DNA of 64,000 nucleotides from UBA2040 sp002384725 (lineage in GTDB: Bacteria; Bacteroidota; Bacteroidia; Flavobacteriales_D; Crocinitomicaceae), in the NCBI GenBank assembly GCA_963926475.1, contig CAWUXE010000007.1, positions 186,001-250,000 of the forward strand. The letters are read 5' to 3'. The notes below the pieces were generated by a model, which was given only the letters and a program-made list of their open reading frames with translations, searched no databases and was not told where the DNA came from. The position numbers and the translations under genes are program-made. Below are positions 1-8,869 of the stretch, one piece after another (position 1 is the first letter of the stretch; each line of letters opens with the position of its first letter).

Positions 1-477
1 AACCCCAATATTTAGGCTAGCAACGTCATGCACCACTGCATTATCCGCAAAAATGATTTCAGTGCTTCCACCACCTATGTCGATAATAACTCCTTTTTCC
101 TTGAAATCATACAATTGATGAACACCGTGATAAATCAATTCTGCCTCTTTGAAACCTGATATTATTTGAACCTCTAATTTGAACTTGCTTTTAATTCTAC
201 TTACGAATTCATCCGTGTTTTCCGCATCTCGCATTGCGGACGTGCCAAAAGTATGAATAGTTTGTACGGCTAATTCTTTCGTTTTTTCTAAAAGGTGACC
301 AATTGCTTCCATGCCACGCAAGATAGATTCTTCTGTTAGACACTTATTGTTTATCCCGCCCATACCGATAGCAACGCCAATTTTATCAGTGAAAACAACA
401 TCAATTTGGTTTCCATTCACATCTGCTACGAGCAAATTAAAGGTATTTGTCCCAAGATCGATGATGGCCTTTCTCAT
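1..477 (-). CDS. Ppx/GppA family exopolyphosphatase, partial (3' end outside window)
   Basis: The first 159 residues of an actin-fold phosphatase that hydrolyses inorganic polyphosphate or pppGpp in the cytoplasm. Seen: the phosphate-1 loop near residues 6-19 (IIDLGTNTFNLLVAD), the TSAMRDAEN stretch at about 79-87 typical of the family, and the phosphate-2 loop IDIGGGSTEII near 132-142. The ATG at 477 directly follows the stop codon of the upstream ABC permease (TAG then ATG), which suggests translational coupling. The rest of the gene lies before position 1. Choosing between exopolyphosphatase and pppGpp phosphatase is not possible from this fragment. Confidence 0.9.
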   Translation of the reverse strand, partial: MRKAIIDLGTNTFNLLVADVNGNQIDVVFTDKIGVAIGMGGINNKCLTEESILRGMEAIGHLLEKTKELAVQTIHTFGTSAMRDAENTDEFVSRIKSKFKLEVQIISGFKEAELIYHGVHQLYDFKEKGVIIDIGGGSTEIIFADNAVVHDVASLNIGV

Positions 478-1815
478 CTAATTATTTTTTGTCCACTTAA
501 AAAAATGACGCAACTTTAATCGATGTCCGAATTGTAAAATTCCATTTTTATAAATTCTACCTGCCAAATAGAAAAACAAAACACAAGAAAGAATTAGAAT
601 TAATCCAACCAACCATAAAGTATACGCTTCTCCCGGTGCAAATCCTTGGGCAAATTTCACGAGTACCACGGATGGTGCCGTAAAGGGTAGATAATATAGC
701 CAGGTTGTCAAAGGTGCATCTGGGTTGACCATGGCGTAATAACCTGCGTAAACGCCAAAACAAAGCAATAAAACCAGTGGAATGACAAATTGTTGCCCAT
801 CGCTTTCGGAGCCGACGGAAGCGCCAACTGCCGAGAATATCGCGGAGTAGAATAAGTATCCTCCGAGTAAACAAAGCGCAAAAACAAAAAGCATAGGTCC
901 GAACTGAACCCGTTCAAAAACGAGATCAACGAATTCGTTGTATTCATATGCTCCAGTATTGCCCATCAAATCCGTATCGTTTGCTGCTTGACTAATTACA
1001 TTTCCTGCACTATCAATATTTTGTGCCATATAATCGGGGAACAAGGTAGATTTCATTAAACTCAAACCTATGGCAATTACCACAATCCAGATGGAACATT
1101 GCACGATAGCCGAAAGTCCGACACCGATTATTTTCCCCAACATCAGTTGTGTAGGTTTGACGGACGCTAAAATAACTTCCACAATACGATTGCTCTTTTC
1201 TCTTGAAATTGAACGCATAAGAGTCATGGCAAAAAGTGCAATGAAGATGAAAATCAATGCTCCGAAAAACATTCCAACCCACGCTCGTTTGTCCGCTGAT
1301 TTGTCTTCTGGATCATAAACACTTCTGAAACTCAGTAGAATCGGTTGTTTTATTTTCCTAAAATCAAGTAAGGATAATTTGGTGAAACGCTTGACCAAGA
1401 CTTCTTCCAAACGTCTTTCAATCTGATACTGTACTGTTTTCTCTAAGGCTTTCGAAGGAATTTGTCGATAGAAAACAAAACCTACTTTATTTCCCAAGAC
1501 TTTTTCGTTGATTTCTACCATTGCATCAAACTCTTGGTAGGCCTTTGCATTGGCGAATTCTTCTGTTTCAATGTAATTATCGGCAAACGAATAGGTAACA
1601 TTTGGGTCTACGCGGGCGGCAATTTTATTCTCCATTATTCCAACCGGATCCGCAATCAAAACGTTCCATTTTTTGGCTATTTTTCCGCCATACGCAAAAA
1701 GAATATACATTATGGTAAGGACAACCAAAGGCCCTAAAATCGAGAACAATATAAATACTCTTGAGCCAACTCTTTCGCGCCATTCGCGCATCGCTATTAT
1801 CCACGTATTTCTCAT
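478..1815 (-). CDS. ABC-2 type (NatB-like) exporter permease
   Basis: A 445-residue inner-membrane permease. One membrane helix lies near residues 20-45, followed by a soluble loop to about residue 175, then a block of about five hydrophobic helices beginning with VGMFFGALIFIFIALFAMT and ending near residue 425. This is the layout of the ABC-2 / NatB family, which pairs with a separate ATPase. Its start overlaps the stop of the ATPase gene by 4 nt (ATGA), so the two are co-translated. The substrate is unknown; NatAB-type systems have been linked to sodium or drug export, but nothing here decides that. Confidence 0.88.
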   Translation of the reverse strand: MRNTWIIAMREWRERVGSRVFILFSILGPLVVLTIMYILFAYGGKIAKKWNVLIADPVGIMENKIAARVDPNVTYSFADNYIETEEFANAKAYQEFDAMVEINEKVLGNKVGFVFYRQIPSKALEKTVQYQIERRLEEVLVKRFTKLSLLDFRKIKQPILLSFRSVYDPEDKSADKRAWVGMFFGALIFIFIALFAMTLMRSISREKSNRIVEVILASVKPTQLMLGKIIGVGLSAIVQCSIWIVVIAIGLSLMKSTLFPDYMAQNIDSAGNVISQAANDTDLMGNTGAYEYNEFVDLVFERVQFGPMLFVFALCLLGGYLFYSAIFSAVGASVGSESDGQQFVIPLVLLLCFGVYAGYYAMVNPDAPLTTWLYYLPFTAPSVVLVKFAQGFAPGEAYTLWLVGLILILSCVLFFYLAGRIYKNGILQFGHRLKLRHFFKWTKNN

Positions 1816-2741
1816 TGAATCATGGGATTTTGCGCGGCTGCTATGCTACTAATGAATACTTCTTGCATGCCTGGGAGTTTCTCGAATATCGCTTCGATTT
1901 TCACTTGACCTATCATTACACCCATCAATTCGTCTATGGTGTTATCGCCCATCATTTTTAAATCTACTTCGTAGCGATTGTTTCCAAATTCTCTCGTATC
2001 GACAATTTCAAATCCTGTCCAAAGTGCATTTACAAACCCAAGCATGATTCCTTCAAAACGAACTGTAAACATTCCATCTTTGTTTTTTTTACGAAGTTCT
2101 TTGACTTGACCTTCTAAAATAGATTTTCCTTGATGTAGCAACATCGCTCTATCGCAAATCTCCTCTACACTGTTCATGCTGTGTGTTGAGAGCAATATGG
2201 TTCTATTCTGTGCCTTGAGACTTTGAATTTCTTTTTTTATTAATTCGACATTGATTGGGTCAAAACCGCTGAATGGCTCGTCTAGAATGATCAATTTAGG
2301 TTCATGCAGAACTGTGAAAATAAACTGAATCTTTTGCGCCATTCCTTTCGACAATTCTTCAATTCGTTTTTTACGCCAATCGGAAATTTCAAAACGATCC
2401 AACCAATATTCAAGGGCGTTCTTCGCTTCTTTGGTATTCATTCCACGCAATTTCCCGAGAAATATACCGTGTTCTTGAACCGTCATACCGCGATACAAAC
2501 CACGCTCTTCAGGCAAATAACCGATAGATTTAAGATGTTCTCGTCTAAACAGGTCGTTGTTGAATTTTATGTGTCCGCTATTGGGCTCAATAATCTGATT
2601 GACAATGCGAATCAAAGTAGATTTTCCTGCGCCATTAGGTCCTAATAGTCCAAAAATCTCTCCTTCAACCAGTTTCATGGAAACTTGATTCAAGGCCAGA
2701 GCTTGACCGTAGGATTTTGTGAGATTTGTGATTTCGAGCAT
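1812..2741 (-). CDS. ABC transporter ATP-binding protein (NatA-like)
   Basis: A 309-residue ATPase energising the permease encoded downstream. Seen: Walker A GPNGAGKST near residue 34, signature ELSKGMAQK in the middle, Walker B LIILDEPFSGFD, and the switch region STHSMNSVEEIC. The last 80-90 residues form an extra C-terminal domain like that of NatA-type exporters (DUF4162). It is the first gene of a tight three-gene unit with the permease and the Ppx/GppA gene. About 128 nt with no gene separate it from the arsenosugar cluster. Confidence 0.92.
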   Translation of the reverse strand: MLEITNLTKSYGQALALNQVSMKLVEGEIFGLLGPNGAGKSTLIRIVNQIIEPNSGHIKFNNDLFRREHLKSIGYLPEERGLYRGMTVQEHGIFLGKLRGMNTKEAKNALEYWLDRFEISDWRKKRIEELSKGMAQKIQFIFTVLHEPKLIILDEPFSGFDPINVELIKKEIQSLKAQNRTILLSTHSMNSVEEICDRAMLLHQGKSILEGQVKELRKKNKDGMFTVRFEGIMLGFVNALWTGFEIVDTREFGNNRYEVDLKMMGDNTIDELMGVMIGQVKIEAIFEKLPGMQEVFISSIAAAQNPMIQ

Positions 2742-2869
2742 GAAAAGGAATCGTTTTGTTAATCAAAGATAACATTGGACGAAAAAGAAACAAGGCCTGT
2801 TGATTTTTTCTTTCCTTTTATTGATGCTAATATGGACTTAACGCACTTGAGTATTCAGCTTTTATTACC

Positions 2870-3279
2870 TCAGGCGAAACTCCTTTTTAAAAAAGAGCGA
2901 ATCGCTTTTAAGTTCGCAAGCATTACTTTGAAGTAGGAATTGGTGGAATATTTGCACGTAGAAACAATTGTTGCGCCATCCATGATTTCGTAATCCGACA
3001 ACTTTAAAGCTCGGGTCATGAAATCATATTCTTCCATAATCACGAATTTTTCATCGAAGCCATTCAACTTTTTGAATAGGTCCTTTTTGACAAACATGGT
3101 TTGGTCCCCTCCTCTACACCACAAGACAAGGCAATTTCAACAGAGTCAACGGCACTTTTTCCGTCAACTACAATAATTTCTAGTTTCTTCCCAACATCCT
3201 GAGCACATAAAAACGCAATGAAGTCAGGCAAAAGTTTCGCTTCATTAACAACAGGAATGATGACACTCATTTCCGACAT
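2870..3279 (-). pseudogene. TIGR04283-like family 2 glycosyltransferase, internally deleted and frameshifted
   Basis: Two halves of one glycosyltransferase lie in different frames. The N-terminal half (ATG at 3279) carries MSVIIPVVNEAKLLPDF and EIIVVDGKSAVDSVEIALSCG, the start of a GT-A nucleotide-binding fold. The C-terminal half (about 3124 to 2870, frame shifted) carries WCRGGDQTMFVKKDLF and GFDEKFVIMEEYDF, the acceptor-side part of the same family. From memory of the family an intact protein is about 230 residues; roughly 75 residues, including the DXD-like metal site, are absent at the join near 3110-3130. The start follows the TIGR04282 gene by one base. A functional product is unlikely unless the join is an assembly error. 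Confidence 0.8.
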
Positions 3280-3280
3280 G

Positions 3281-3871
3281 TTAATCTAAATATTGACGTA
3301 AGGTTTTTAAATCTTCTTCGTAATCCACGTCTGGCAGTATTTCGAGAATACCTACACTTTTACCAATCGCTTTTATATTTGCTTTAGCTTCTTCAAAAAC
3401 AGTTGCTGTGCTCCATTCTTTGTTCAAAAACACCTCTTCGTCGGCACGATTGGTGCCGATAAGATAGTATCCACCATCAATGGCCGGACCTATACAGTAA
3501 TCATTGGATTCAAGAGCTAAGAAAGCATCATTAAGATGCTTAGAGGTAAATTCATAGCAATCTGTACCGATCACGACTATCGATTCAACGCCCATCGCTT
3601 TCACTTTGTTGATCGCGTTGAACATTCTCAATCCCAAATCATTACCTTCTTGTTCATGTAAATTACAATGGCTCCACTTCACATCTTCATCCAAATAATT
3701 GGAAAAGAAAAGAAATTTATCGGCTTCGGTTTTTTGAATTTCGGCGTGGGTATGATTTACCAAAATAGTGTAAATTTTTAAGGCGTTTTCATCACCAACA
3801 GTCGCGGCTAAGCGCGTTTTTACTTTACCCAATTCTAGATTTTTCTGGAAAATGATGATTGCTTTTTTCAT
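3281..3871 (-). CDS. TIGR04282 / DUF2064 family glycosyltransferase (arsenosugar cluster)
   Basis: A 196-residue GT-A-like protein of the family found beside arsenosugar radical SAM genes, thought to transfer or prepare a sugar. Seen: an N-terminal strand AIIIFQKNLELGKVKTRLA like a nucleotidyl/glycosyl-transferase entry loop, VVIGTDCYEF in the middle, and IGPAIDGGYYLIG, the most characteristic motif. I chose the ATG at 3871 (MKKAII) over an in-frame ATG at 3892 because the extra seven residues do not look like the family. It lies 49 nt after the ArsS-like gene and 1 nt before the broken glycosyltransferase. Confidence 0.85.
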   Translation of the reverse strand: MKKAIIIFQKNLELGKVKTRLAATVGDENALKIYTILVNHTHAEIQKTEADKFLFFSNYLDEDVKWSHCNLHEQEGNDLGLRMFNAINKVKAMGVESIVVIGTDCYEFTSKHLNDAFLALESNDYCIGPAIDGGYYLIGTNRADEEVFLNKEWSTATVFEEAKANIKAIGKSVGILEILPDVDYEEDLKTLRQYLD

Positions 3872-3920
3872 TGTGCCTTTATAGAAACGCAATTTTTACT
3901 TGTTAAGAAGATATTGATAT

Positions 3921-4958
3921 TTAGGCAACTGTACCACCACAACTTGAACCCGCGCCAGCTGTGCAGCCATAACAATGCTCATTTAAAATGATATGTCGAC
4001 TTTCTAATGCTTCTAAATCAAAATCACTCAGATGTTGACCTTTCACTGCCACTTTCAACTCCAACATTTGATTGAAGTCGCAATCGTATAAGAAACCATC
4101 CCAACCTACGGAAATTGTATTTCTACACATCACGCCAGCTGCTGCCATTGGATTAAAGGCATTCACCAATTTCTCCATGTATTTTTCGTAGTTTTTTGAA
4201 GCTACTAAATAACTCAAATAACGACTAATCGGAAGGTTAGTTATCGCAAACAAATCATTGAATTCTATCTCAAATCCTTCACGCAGCTTGCGTTTGAATT
4301 GATTTTGCAATGAGTCTTGATCGGGTGGCAAAAATGCTCCAGATGGATTGTACACCAAGTTCAATATTAATCCAGTTCCTTCCATTCCATAACCTACAGC
4401 ATTCAACATTTTCAAAGCGCGAATGCTTTTTTCGAAAACGCCTTCTCCACGCTGTGCATCCGTTTTCGCAGAATTAAAATACGGCAAAGAAGAGGCAATT
4501 TCTATCTTGTGTTTCTTGAAAAAATCTGGTAAATCGTGGTGTTTTTTATTGGCTACGATAATTGTCAAATTACATCGAACGATAATCTTTTTTCCTTTGG
4601 CACTCAATTGTTCCACGAACCATCGAAAATCGGGATTCATTTCTGGTGCACCACCGGTCAGATCGACTGTATGACAATTCGTTTTGTCAATCGCATCCAT
4701 GCAAATTTGCATGGTTTCACGGGTCATGATTTCTTTTCGGTCTGGGCCAGCATCAACGTGACAATGCTCACAAACTTGATTGCACATTTTCCCGACGTTA
4801 ATCTGAAAAATGTCCAAAGAGATTGTTGTTAACGGGAACAATCCAACGGTGTACATTTTATCACTAAAACGGATCAATCCAGCTTGTTCTAAAAACTGTA
4901 TTTGCTTATCTGATTCAGACAAAGCATGTCCTTGTTTTAATAGAGATTTCGTAGCCAT
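3921..4958 (-). CDS. arsS: ArsS-like radical SAM protein (arsenosugar biosynthesis)
   Basis: A 345-residue radical SAM enzyme. The 4Fe-4S cluster motif CxxxCxxC is C59, C63 and C66, followed by the GG-type SAM contact in DLTGGAPEMNPDF. The C-terminus is cysteine-rich (CYGCTAGAGSSCGG), the mark of the TIGR04167 radical SAM/Cys-rich family. ArsS is known to join the 5'-deoxyadenosyl group to dimethylarsinous acid, an early step to arsenosugars. It sits between the AhpD-like gene (5 nt upstream) and the TIGR04282 gene. No arsenite methyltransferase (ArsM) is in the window, so the arsenic substrate would have to come from elsewhere. Confidence 0.88.
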   Translation of the reverse strand: MATKSLLKQGHALSESDKQIQFLEQAGLIRFSDKMYTVGLFPLTTISLDIFQINVGKMCNQVCEHCHVDAGPDRKEIMTRETMQICMDAIDKTNCHTVDLTGGAPEMNPDFRWFVEQLSAKGKKIIVRCNLTIIVANKKHHDLPDFFKKHKIEIASSLPYFNSAKTDAQRGEGVFEKSIRALKMLNAVGYGMEGTGLILNLVYNPSGAFLPPDQDSLQNQFKRKLREGFEIEFNDLFAITNLPISRYLSYLVASKNYEKYMEKLVNAFNPMAAAGVMCRNTISVGWDGFLYDCDFNQMLELKVAVKGQHLSDFDLEALESRHIILNEHCYGCTAGAGSSCGGTVA

Positions 4959-4963
4959 ATTTT

Positions 4964-5296
4964 TTACATCGAAAGGTCTTTGTACTTATTCATCATTTGA
5001 ACACTATGGACCAATGCTGCGCCACTTTTAATTGCTGCTGCCACGTGCACTGCTTCCATCATTTCTTCACTATCACACCCTTTTTCCATTGCATCCTCAG
5101 TATACGCATCTATGCAATACGGACATTGAACAGTGTGCGAAACTGCCAAAGCAATTAAAGATTTCTCACGTGCAGTCAGTGCGCCTTCTTGGAAGACGGA
5201 ACCATAATAATCAAAGAATTTCTTACCCAATTCAGGTTGGAATTCTGAGATTTTACCAAACTTTTTTAAATCTTCTGGGTTGTAATATGTATCCAT
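4964..5296 (-). CDS. AhpD-like (carboxymuconolactone decarboxylase family) protein of arsenosugar cluster
   Basis: A 110-residue single-domain AhpD-fold protein. The redox motif is C58-P-Y-C61 followed by DAYTEDAMEKG, as in the TIGR04169 arsenosugar-associated peroxidase-like family. It probably handles thiol chemistry or an arsenic(III) intermediate; this role is inferred from company, not proven by the sequence. It is the first gene of a four-gene leftward unit (AhpD-like, ArsS, TIGR04282, broken TIGR04283) and has a near-consensus promoter about 60-90 nt upstream. Confidence 0.85.
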   Translation of the reverse strand: MDTYYNPEDLKKFGKISEFQPELGKKFFDYYGSVFQEGALTAREKSLIALAVSHTVQCPYCIDAYTEDAMEKGCDSEEMMEAVHVAAAIKSGAALVHSVQMMNKYKDLSM

Positions 5297-5354
5297 TTAA
5301 TACTGTTTTTTTTTAATGTACGGAGTAAAATCACTTTCGGTTTTTCAATTACCG

Positions 5355-5384
5355 CTAAATTACAAAATCATATAGAAGGGTCAA
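5355..5384 (-). promoter_or_regulatory. Near-consensus Bacteroidota promoter for the arsenosugar cluster
   Basis: On the minus strand TTG (5384-5382), 19 nt, then TAATTTAG (5362-5355), one mismatch from TAnnTTTG. It lies about 60 nt before the AhpD-like start. Family rule: the Bacteroidota primary sigma factor reads TTG-N17-20-TAnnTTTG. Confidence 0.45.
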
Positions 5385-5412
5385 AAACTTAGATGTATTT
5401 GAGCGTCAATCC

Positions 5413-6342
5413 TTACTTTGATCTTTTAAAAGAAACGCCCCATTTATATTTTTTGTTGAAATAAAAGAAAAATAAGGGTTGAAAAAGGAACAAAGAAAGA
5501 AAGATTTCCCACCCTAAAACAGGTGGTGTGGTATCCATAAAAAGTGCATCCGTTTGAAAAGCTTGCCAGTTTGTTGTTAAGAAAATTGCTGCAAAAATAT
5601 TGTTGGCGAAATGATACCCTAAAGTTAGTTCAAGTCCGTTATCAAAGTGAGCGATGAGCCCCAAGAAAATGCCCGTCCAGATGTAATAAACTATTGCGAT
5701 TTGCCCTAGTTTATGTATTTCGGGATTCCCCATGTGCATCAAGCCGAAGAGAGAACCGCATATCGCTAGTTGCAAAATCGGGTTTCCAACGAAAGACAAA
5801 CTCTTGAACAAATACGAACGAAACAGAATTTCTTCACACGCAATTTGTATTGGAATAAAAGCCAAAGCCACCGCACAAAGTCCAAAAAATGTGGTCGGAT
5901 TAAAATTCCAAAGAATAAAATCAGTTTGATACATGGAATATGCGAGCGTTAAAACAGCTAAAAGAAACCAAAGAGCAAACGAACGGAAAACTCTGTTCCA
6001 GTCGAAACTAGGGCGTGTCGTAAAATAGGGCAAAGCCTTGGTTTTATGTATCCATTTAATTGAAAAAAGAACCGCGAAAAAGGTCAGTACAAATGGAATC
6101 AATATCAAGAAAAGCAGATAATTCTTTCCTAAAAACGCCCCCAAATTATGCATTGTTTGAAGTTGATCAAAGGAAAGCAACTCTCTATTTGCCATAACTT
6201 TCAAGGTGATGGGAACTTGCCCAATCCCTAAAAACATTGTAATAATAAAAACCGCTGCGAACAAAAAATACTTCACTTCAAACCTTCCGTTTTCGGGTAA
6301 ACGATGAAAAGTGTGCCGTTCGTTATTCCAGAAGTTTTTCAT
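5413..6342 (-). CDS. CPBP (CAAX/bacteriocin-processing type) intramembrane protease
   Basis: A 309-residue polytopic membrane protein. The family motifs are visible: motif 1 EEILFRSYLF (the EExxxR signature), motif 2 with the histidine in FGLMHMG, and motif 3 HFANNIFAAIF. These form the metal-dependent active site of Rce1-like glutamic proteases. Membrane segments begin near residue 28 (FLFAAVFIITMFLGIG). The start at 6342 overlaps the MFS gene by 20 nt. The substrate is unknown; bacterial members act in bacteriocin immunity or signalling, which I cannot assign here. Confidence 0.87.
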   Translation of the reverse strand: MKNFWNNERHTFHRLPENGRFEVKYFLFAAVFIITMFLGIGQVPITLKVMANRELLSFDQLQTMHNLGAFLGKNYLLFLILIPFVLTFFAVLFSIKWIHKTKALPYFTTRPSFDWNRVFRSFALWFLLAVLTLAYSMYQTDFILWNFNPTTFFGLCAVALAFIPIQIACEEILFRSYLFKSLSFVGNPILQLAICGSLFGLMHMGNPEIHKLGQIAIVYYIWTGIFLGLIAHFDNGLELTLGYHFANNIFAAIFLTTNWQAFQTDALFMDTTPPVLGWEIFLSLFLFQPLFFFYFNKKYKWGVSFKRSK

Positions 6343-7639
6343 TTTTTGGGATAAAGAATAAGAGGATAAATCCGATTATAAAAAAGAAACCAATGGAAAT
6401 GACCGAGAAGCGAATTGAACCATAGAAATACTCCATAAAACCAAAGAAAAAGGTTCCAACAACGATACCTATTTTTTCCGTCACATCATAAAAAGAGAAG
6501 TAACTTGTATGGTCTTCGGTATCCGGCAACAATTTCGAATAAGTGGATCGTGCGACAGATTGTACGCCTCCCATTACCAATCCGACCACAGCAGCGAGTA
6601 TATAGAAATCGAAAGGTTTGTATACGAAATAGTACGCACCAACGCATACGAGTATCCAAATAAAAACGGAAATCATCAGTGTTTTAATATTTCCAATTTT
6701 CTGGGACATTTTGGACATTAGAAATGCACCAGCGGCTCCCAAAATTTGAATCAACAAAATGGCAATAATCAAACCTGATGTGTCGCCACCTTCCGGCCAT
6801 TCGACTTCTTTGCTGGCGAAAATTGTAGCGAGCAACATAACCGTTTGAACCCCAGTATTGAAGAAAAAGAAGGAGTACAAATATCGTTTGAGGTCTTTGT
6901 TATGGCTGAAAGATTTCATGACTTGATACAGTTCTTTGAAACCTTTAGAAACAATTCCTTTTTCGGGTTTTCTATTGTACACGTTATTCGGTAAAACTCG
7001 ATAGGTAATCTGACTGAAACCAGCCCACCAAATTCCGACGAAGATAAAACAGTATTTTGCTGGATAATCGAGTACTTGCGTCCAAACTAAGCACAATAGC
7101 AGAAGAATCATAGATCCAAAATAGCCCATTGTAAATCCTTTTGCCGAAATACGATCATGGTCTTTTAGATGCGCAATTTCTGGCAAGTAGGCATTGTAAA
7201 ACACCAAACTATTCCAAAACCCAATGGAAGCGAAAAACACTGACAACATGCTCAATTCCATATGATGGACATCAAAGAAAAAGAGACTCATGGCAGATAA
7301 GCTACCGAAATAACAGAAGAATTGGAGAAAGCGTTTTTTGTTTCCAGAGTAATCAGCTACACCCGAAAGTATGGGCGATAAAATAGCAACGACTAAAAAA
7401 GAAGCTGAGAGAACATAGGAAAACAACACTGAAGATGAAACTTGACTTCCGAAAAATTCGACCATCACAGTTTCGTTTTCCTTTAATGCGGCTGCTCCCG
7501 TTTGTTCTAAATAATGTGCTTCAGTAACTTTATTATAAAAAATCGGGAAAATAGCAGACGATATGACAAGGTTATACACCGAATTTGCCCAATCATAAAA
7601 AACCCATCCGCGTATTACTTTCTTGTCGCCTTTTTCCAT
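6323..7639 (-). CDS. MFS transporter, UMF1 (Atg22-like) family
   Basis: A 438-residue inner-membrane transporter with about 12 hydrophobic segments. The N-terminus GWVFYDWANSVYNLVI is the signature of the UMF1/BtlA-type branch related to the yeast vacuole effluxer Atg22. GGVQSVARSTYSKLLPD in the second half is the matching MFS loop motif of this branch. The substrate is unknown. It lies 9 nt after the NAD(P)-dependent oxidoreductase gene and overlaps the CPBP gene by 20 nt, so the leftward run is probably one transcript. Confidence 0.87.
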   Translation of the reverse strand: MEKGDKKVIRGWVFYDWANSVYNLVISSAIFPIFYNKVTEAHYLEQTGAAALKENETVMVEFFGSQVSSSVLFSYVLSASFLVVAILSPILSGVADYSGNKKRFLQFFCYFGSLSAMSLFFFDVHHMELSMLSVFFASIGFWNSLVFYNAYLPEIAHLKDHDRISAKGFTMGYFGSMILLLLCLVWTQVLDYPAKYCFIFVGIWWAGFSQITYRVLPNNVYNRKPEKGIVSKGFKELYQVMKSFSHNKDLKRYLYSFFFFNTGVQTVMLLATIFASKEVEWPEGGDTSGLIIAILLIQILGAAGAFLMSKMSQKIGNIKTLMISVFIWILVCVGAYYFVYKPFDFYILAAVVGLVMGGVQSVARSTYSKLLPDTEDHTSYFSFYDVTEKIGIVVGTFFFGFMEYFYGSIRFSVISIGFFFIIGFILLFFIPKNEKLLE

Positions 7640-7648
7640 ATGAAATGA

Positions 7649-8869
7649 TTATCCTTTGTTTAAGAATTCTTGAAGATAAGAAAAAGGTTCGTTTAGCTTC
7701 CCACTTAACGTGGTTTCACTGGCAGTGTAAATCCTTCCTTCTGGATCACCATTTAAAAGATGCGGAATGACATTGCTAATCAACTGTTTCCCAAAGTCTT
7801 CGGATGCTTCTTTCGGTAATTCACATGGTAAATTATCGACAGCCATCACCACCAAATTCCCCTCGATTTGCCAATCGGCTTCGCTTTGTGTATCTCTGTT
7901 GTATCCGTACAAAGGATCAGCAATGGTGCTTGGTCGCAAGGTAGAGGCAATAGGATCTGCTATATCACATGAAATGTCAGCGATAACTTTCAAGTTTTTA
8001 GAATTTTGAATATCGGCGTGAGTTAATAATTTAGGTGCTTCATTGTCCCAAAAATGACAAGCCATGTACATATCGGCATGCTCGACATACTTGTTCAGGG
8101 TTGAGATATGTCCTTCTGGATTCTCATAGAATTCCTCCACAACAATTTCTCCATCCGATTCATGCTGGTAGTAATCTTCCTTATCCAAGTGAGTGAAAAC
8201 GGCTTCATCAAAACTTTGTGAAATAAATTCTGCCGGGCTCACCTCTTTGATTGGCAGCAATTCTAATATTTCACGAGCGCCATAACCCACTTTTCCGAAT
8301 CCGGTGAGAACAAGTTTGAAATTACTGTCCAATTTGACTTGCTTCAATTGTTCCTCCATTTCTAAACGGTCGAAACATTCATTAACTCGCTTTAAATCGA
8401 ACGTTTTATTCTTTTTTCCAAGCGCATAAAACGCATTATATGAACCCACAACTCCAGCAAAACGTCCGAAACCAGTTACTCGTCTACCTTCTTTGTTGGT
8501 CAATAATTCGTAATCAATCAATTGGATTTTTTTCTCTAAAATTGCCTTCAACAAACCTCTATTATAAGCTTGTTCTTTGCTCGTATGCGAAAAGAAAAGG
8601 AACTTCTTATTGGGGATTAAATCGCTGATGTTCACTTCTTTCACACCCATAATGATGTCACAACCACTCAAATCTTCTTGAAGTGTAATTCCTGCTTCGA
8701 TGTACATTTCATCAGGGAAAGAGCGAACAGAACTTGGTTGCACCACCAATTCGACGTTACTAAAATTCTTCAGAATCTGAGCACATTGCCCAGGTGTGAA
8801 AGGTACGCGTTTATCTGGTGGAACTTTACCTTCTCGGAGTATTCCAAATTTAATTTTGTCTATGCTCAT
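7649..8869 (-). CDS. NAD(P)-dependent oxidoreductase, alanine/saccharopine dehydrogenase-like
   Basis: A 406-residue two-domain dehydrogenase. The N-terminus FGILREGKVPPDKRVPFTP matches the AlaDH/PNT N-terminal domain; the Rossmann loop TGFGKVGYGA lies near residue 200. A C-terminal catalytic lobe follows (IADISCDIADPIASTLRPS, YGYNRDTQS). The family covers alanine dehydrogenase, the transhydrogenase alpha subunit and saccharopine dehydrogenases. The lobe most resembles the saccharopine (lysine-forming) branch, but the substrate is not decided. Its start overlaps the stop of the KdsC-like gene by 1 nt. Confidence 0.72.
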   Translation of the reverse strand: MSIDKIKFGILREGKVPPDKRVPFTPGQCAQILKNFSNVELVVQPSSVRSFPDEMYIEAGITLQEDLSGCDIIMGVKEVNISDLIPNKKFLFFSHTSKEQAYNRGLLKAILEKKIQLIDYELLTNKEGRRVTGFGRFAGVVGSYNAFYALGKKNKTFDLKRVNECFDRLEMEEQLKQVKLDSNFKLVLTGFGKVGYGAREILELLPIKEVSPAEFISQSFDEAVFTHLDKEDYYQHESDGEIVVEEFYENPEGHISTLNKYVEHADMYMACHFWDNEAPKLLTHADIQNSKNLKVIADISCDIADPIASTLRPSTIADPLYGYNRDTQSEADWQIEGNLVVMAVDNLPCELPKEASEDFGKQLISNVIPHLLNGDPEGRIYTASETTLSGKLNEPFSYLQEFLNKG

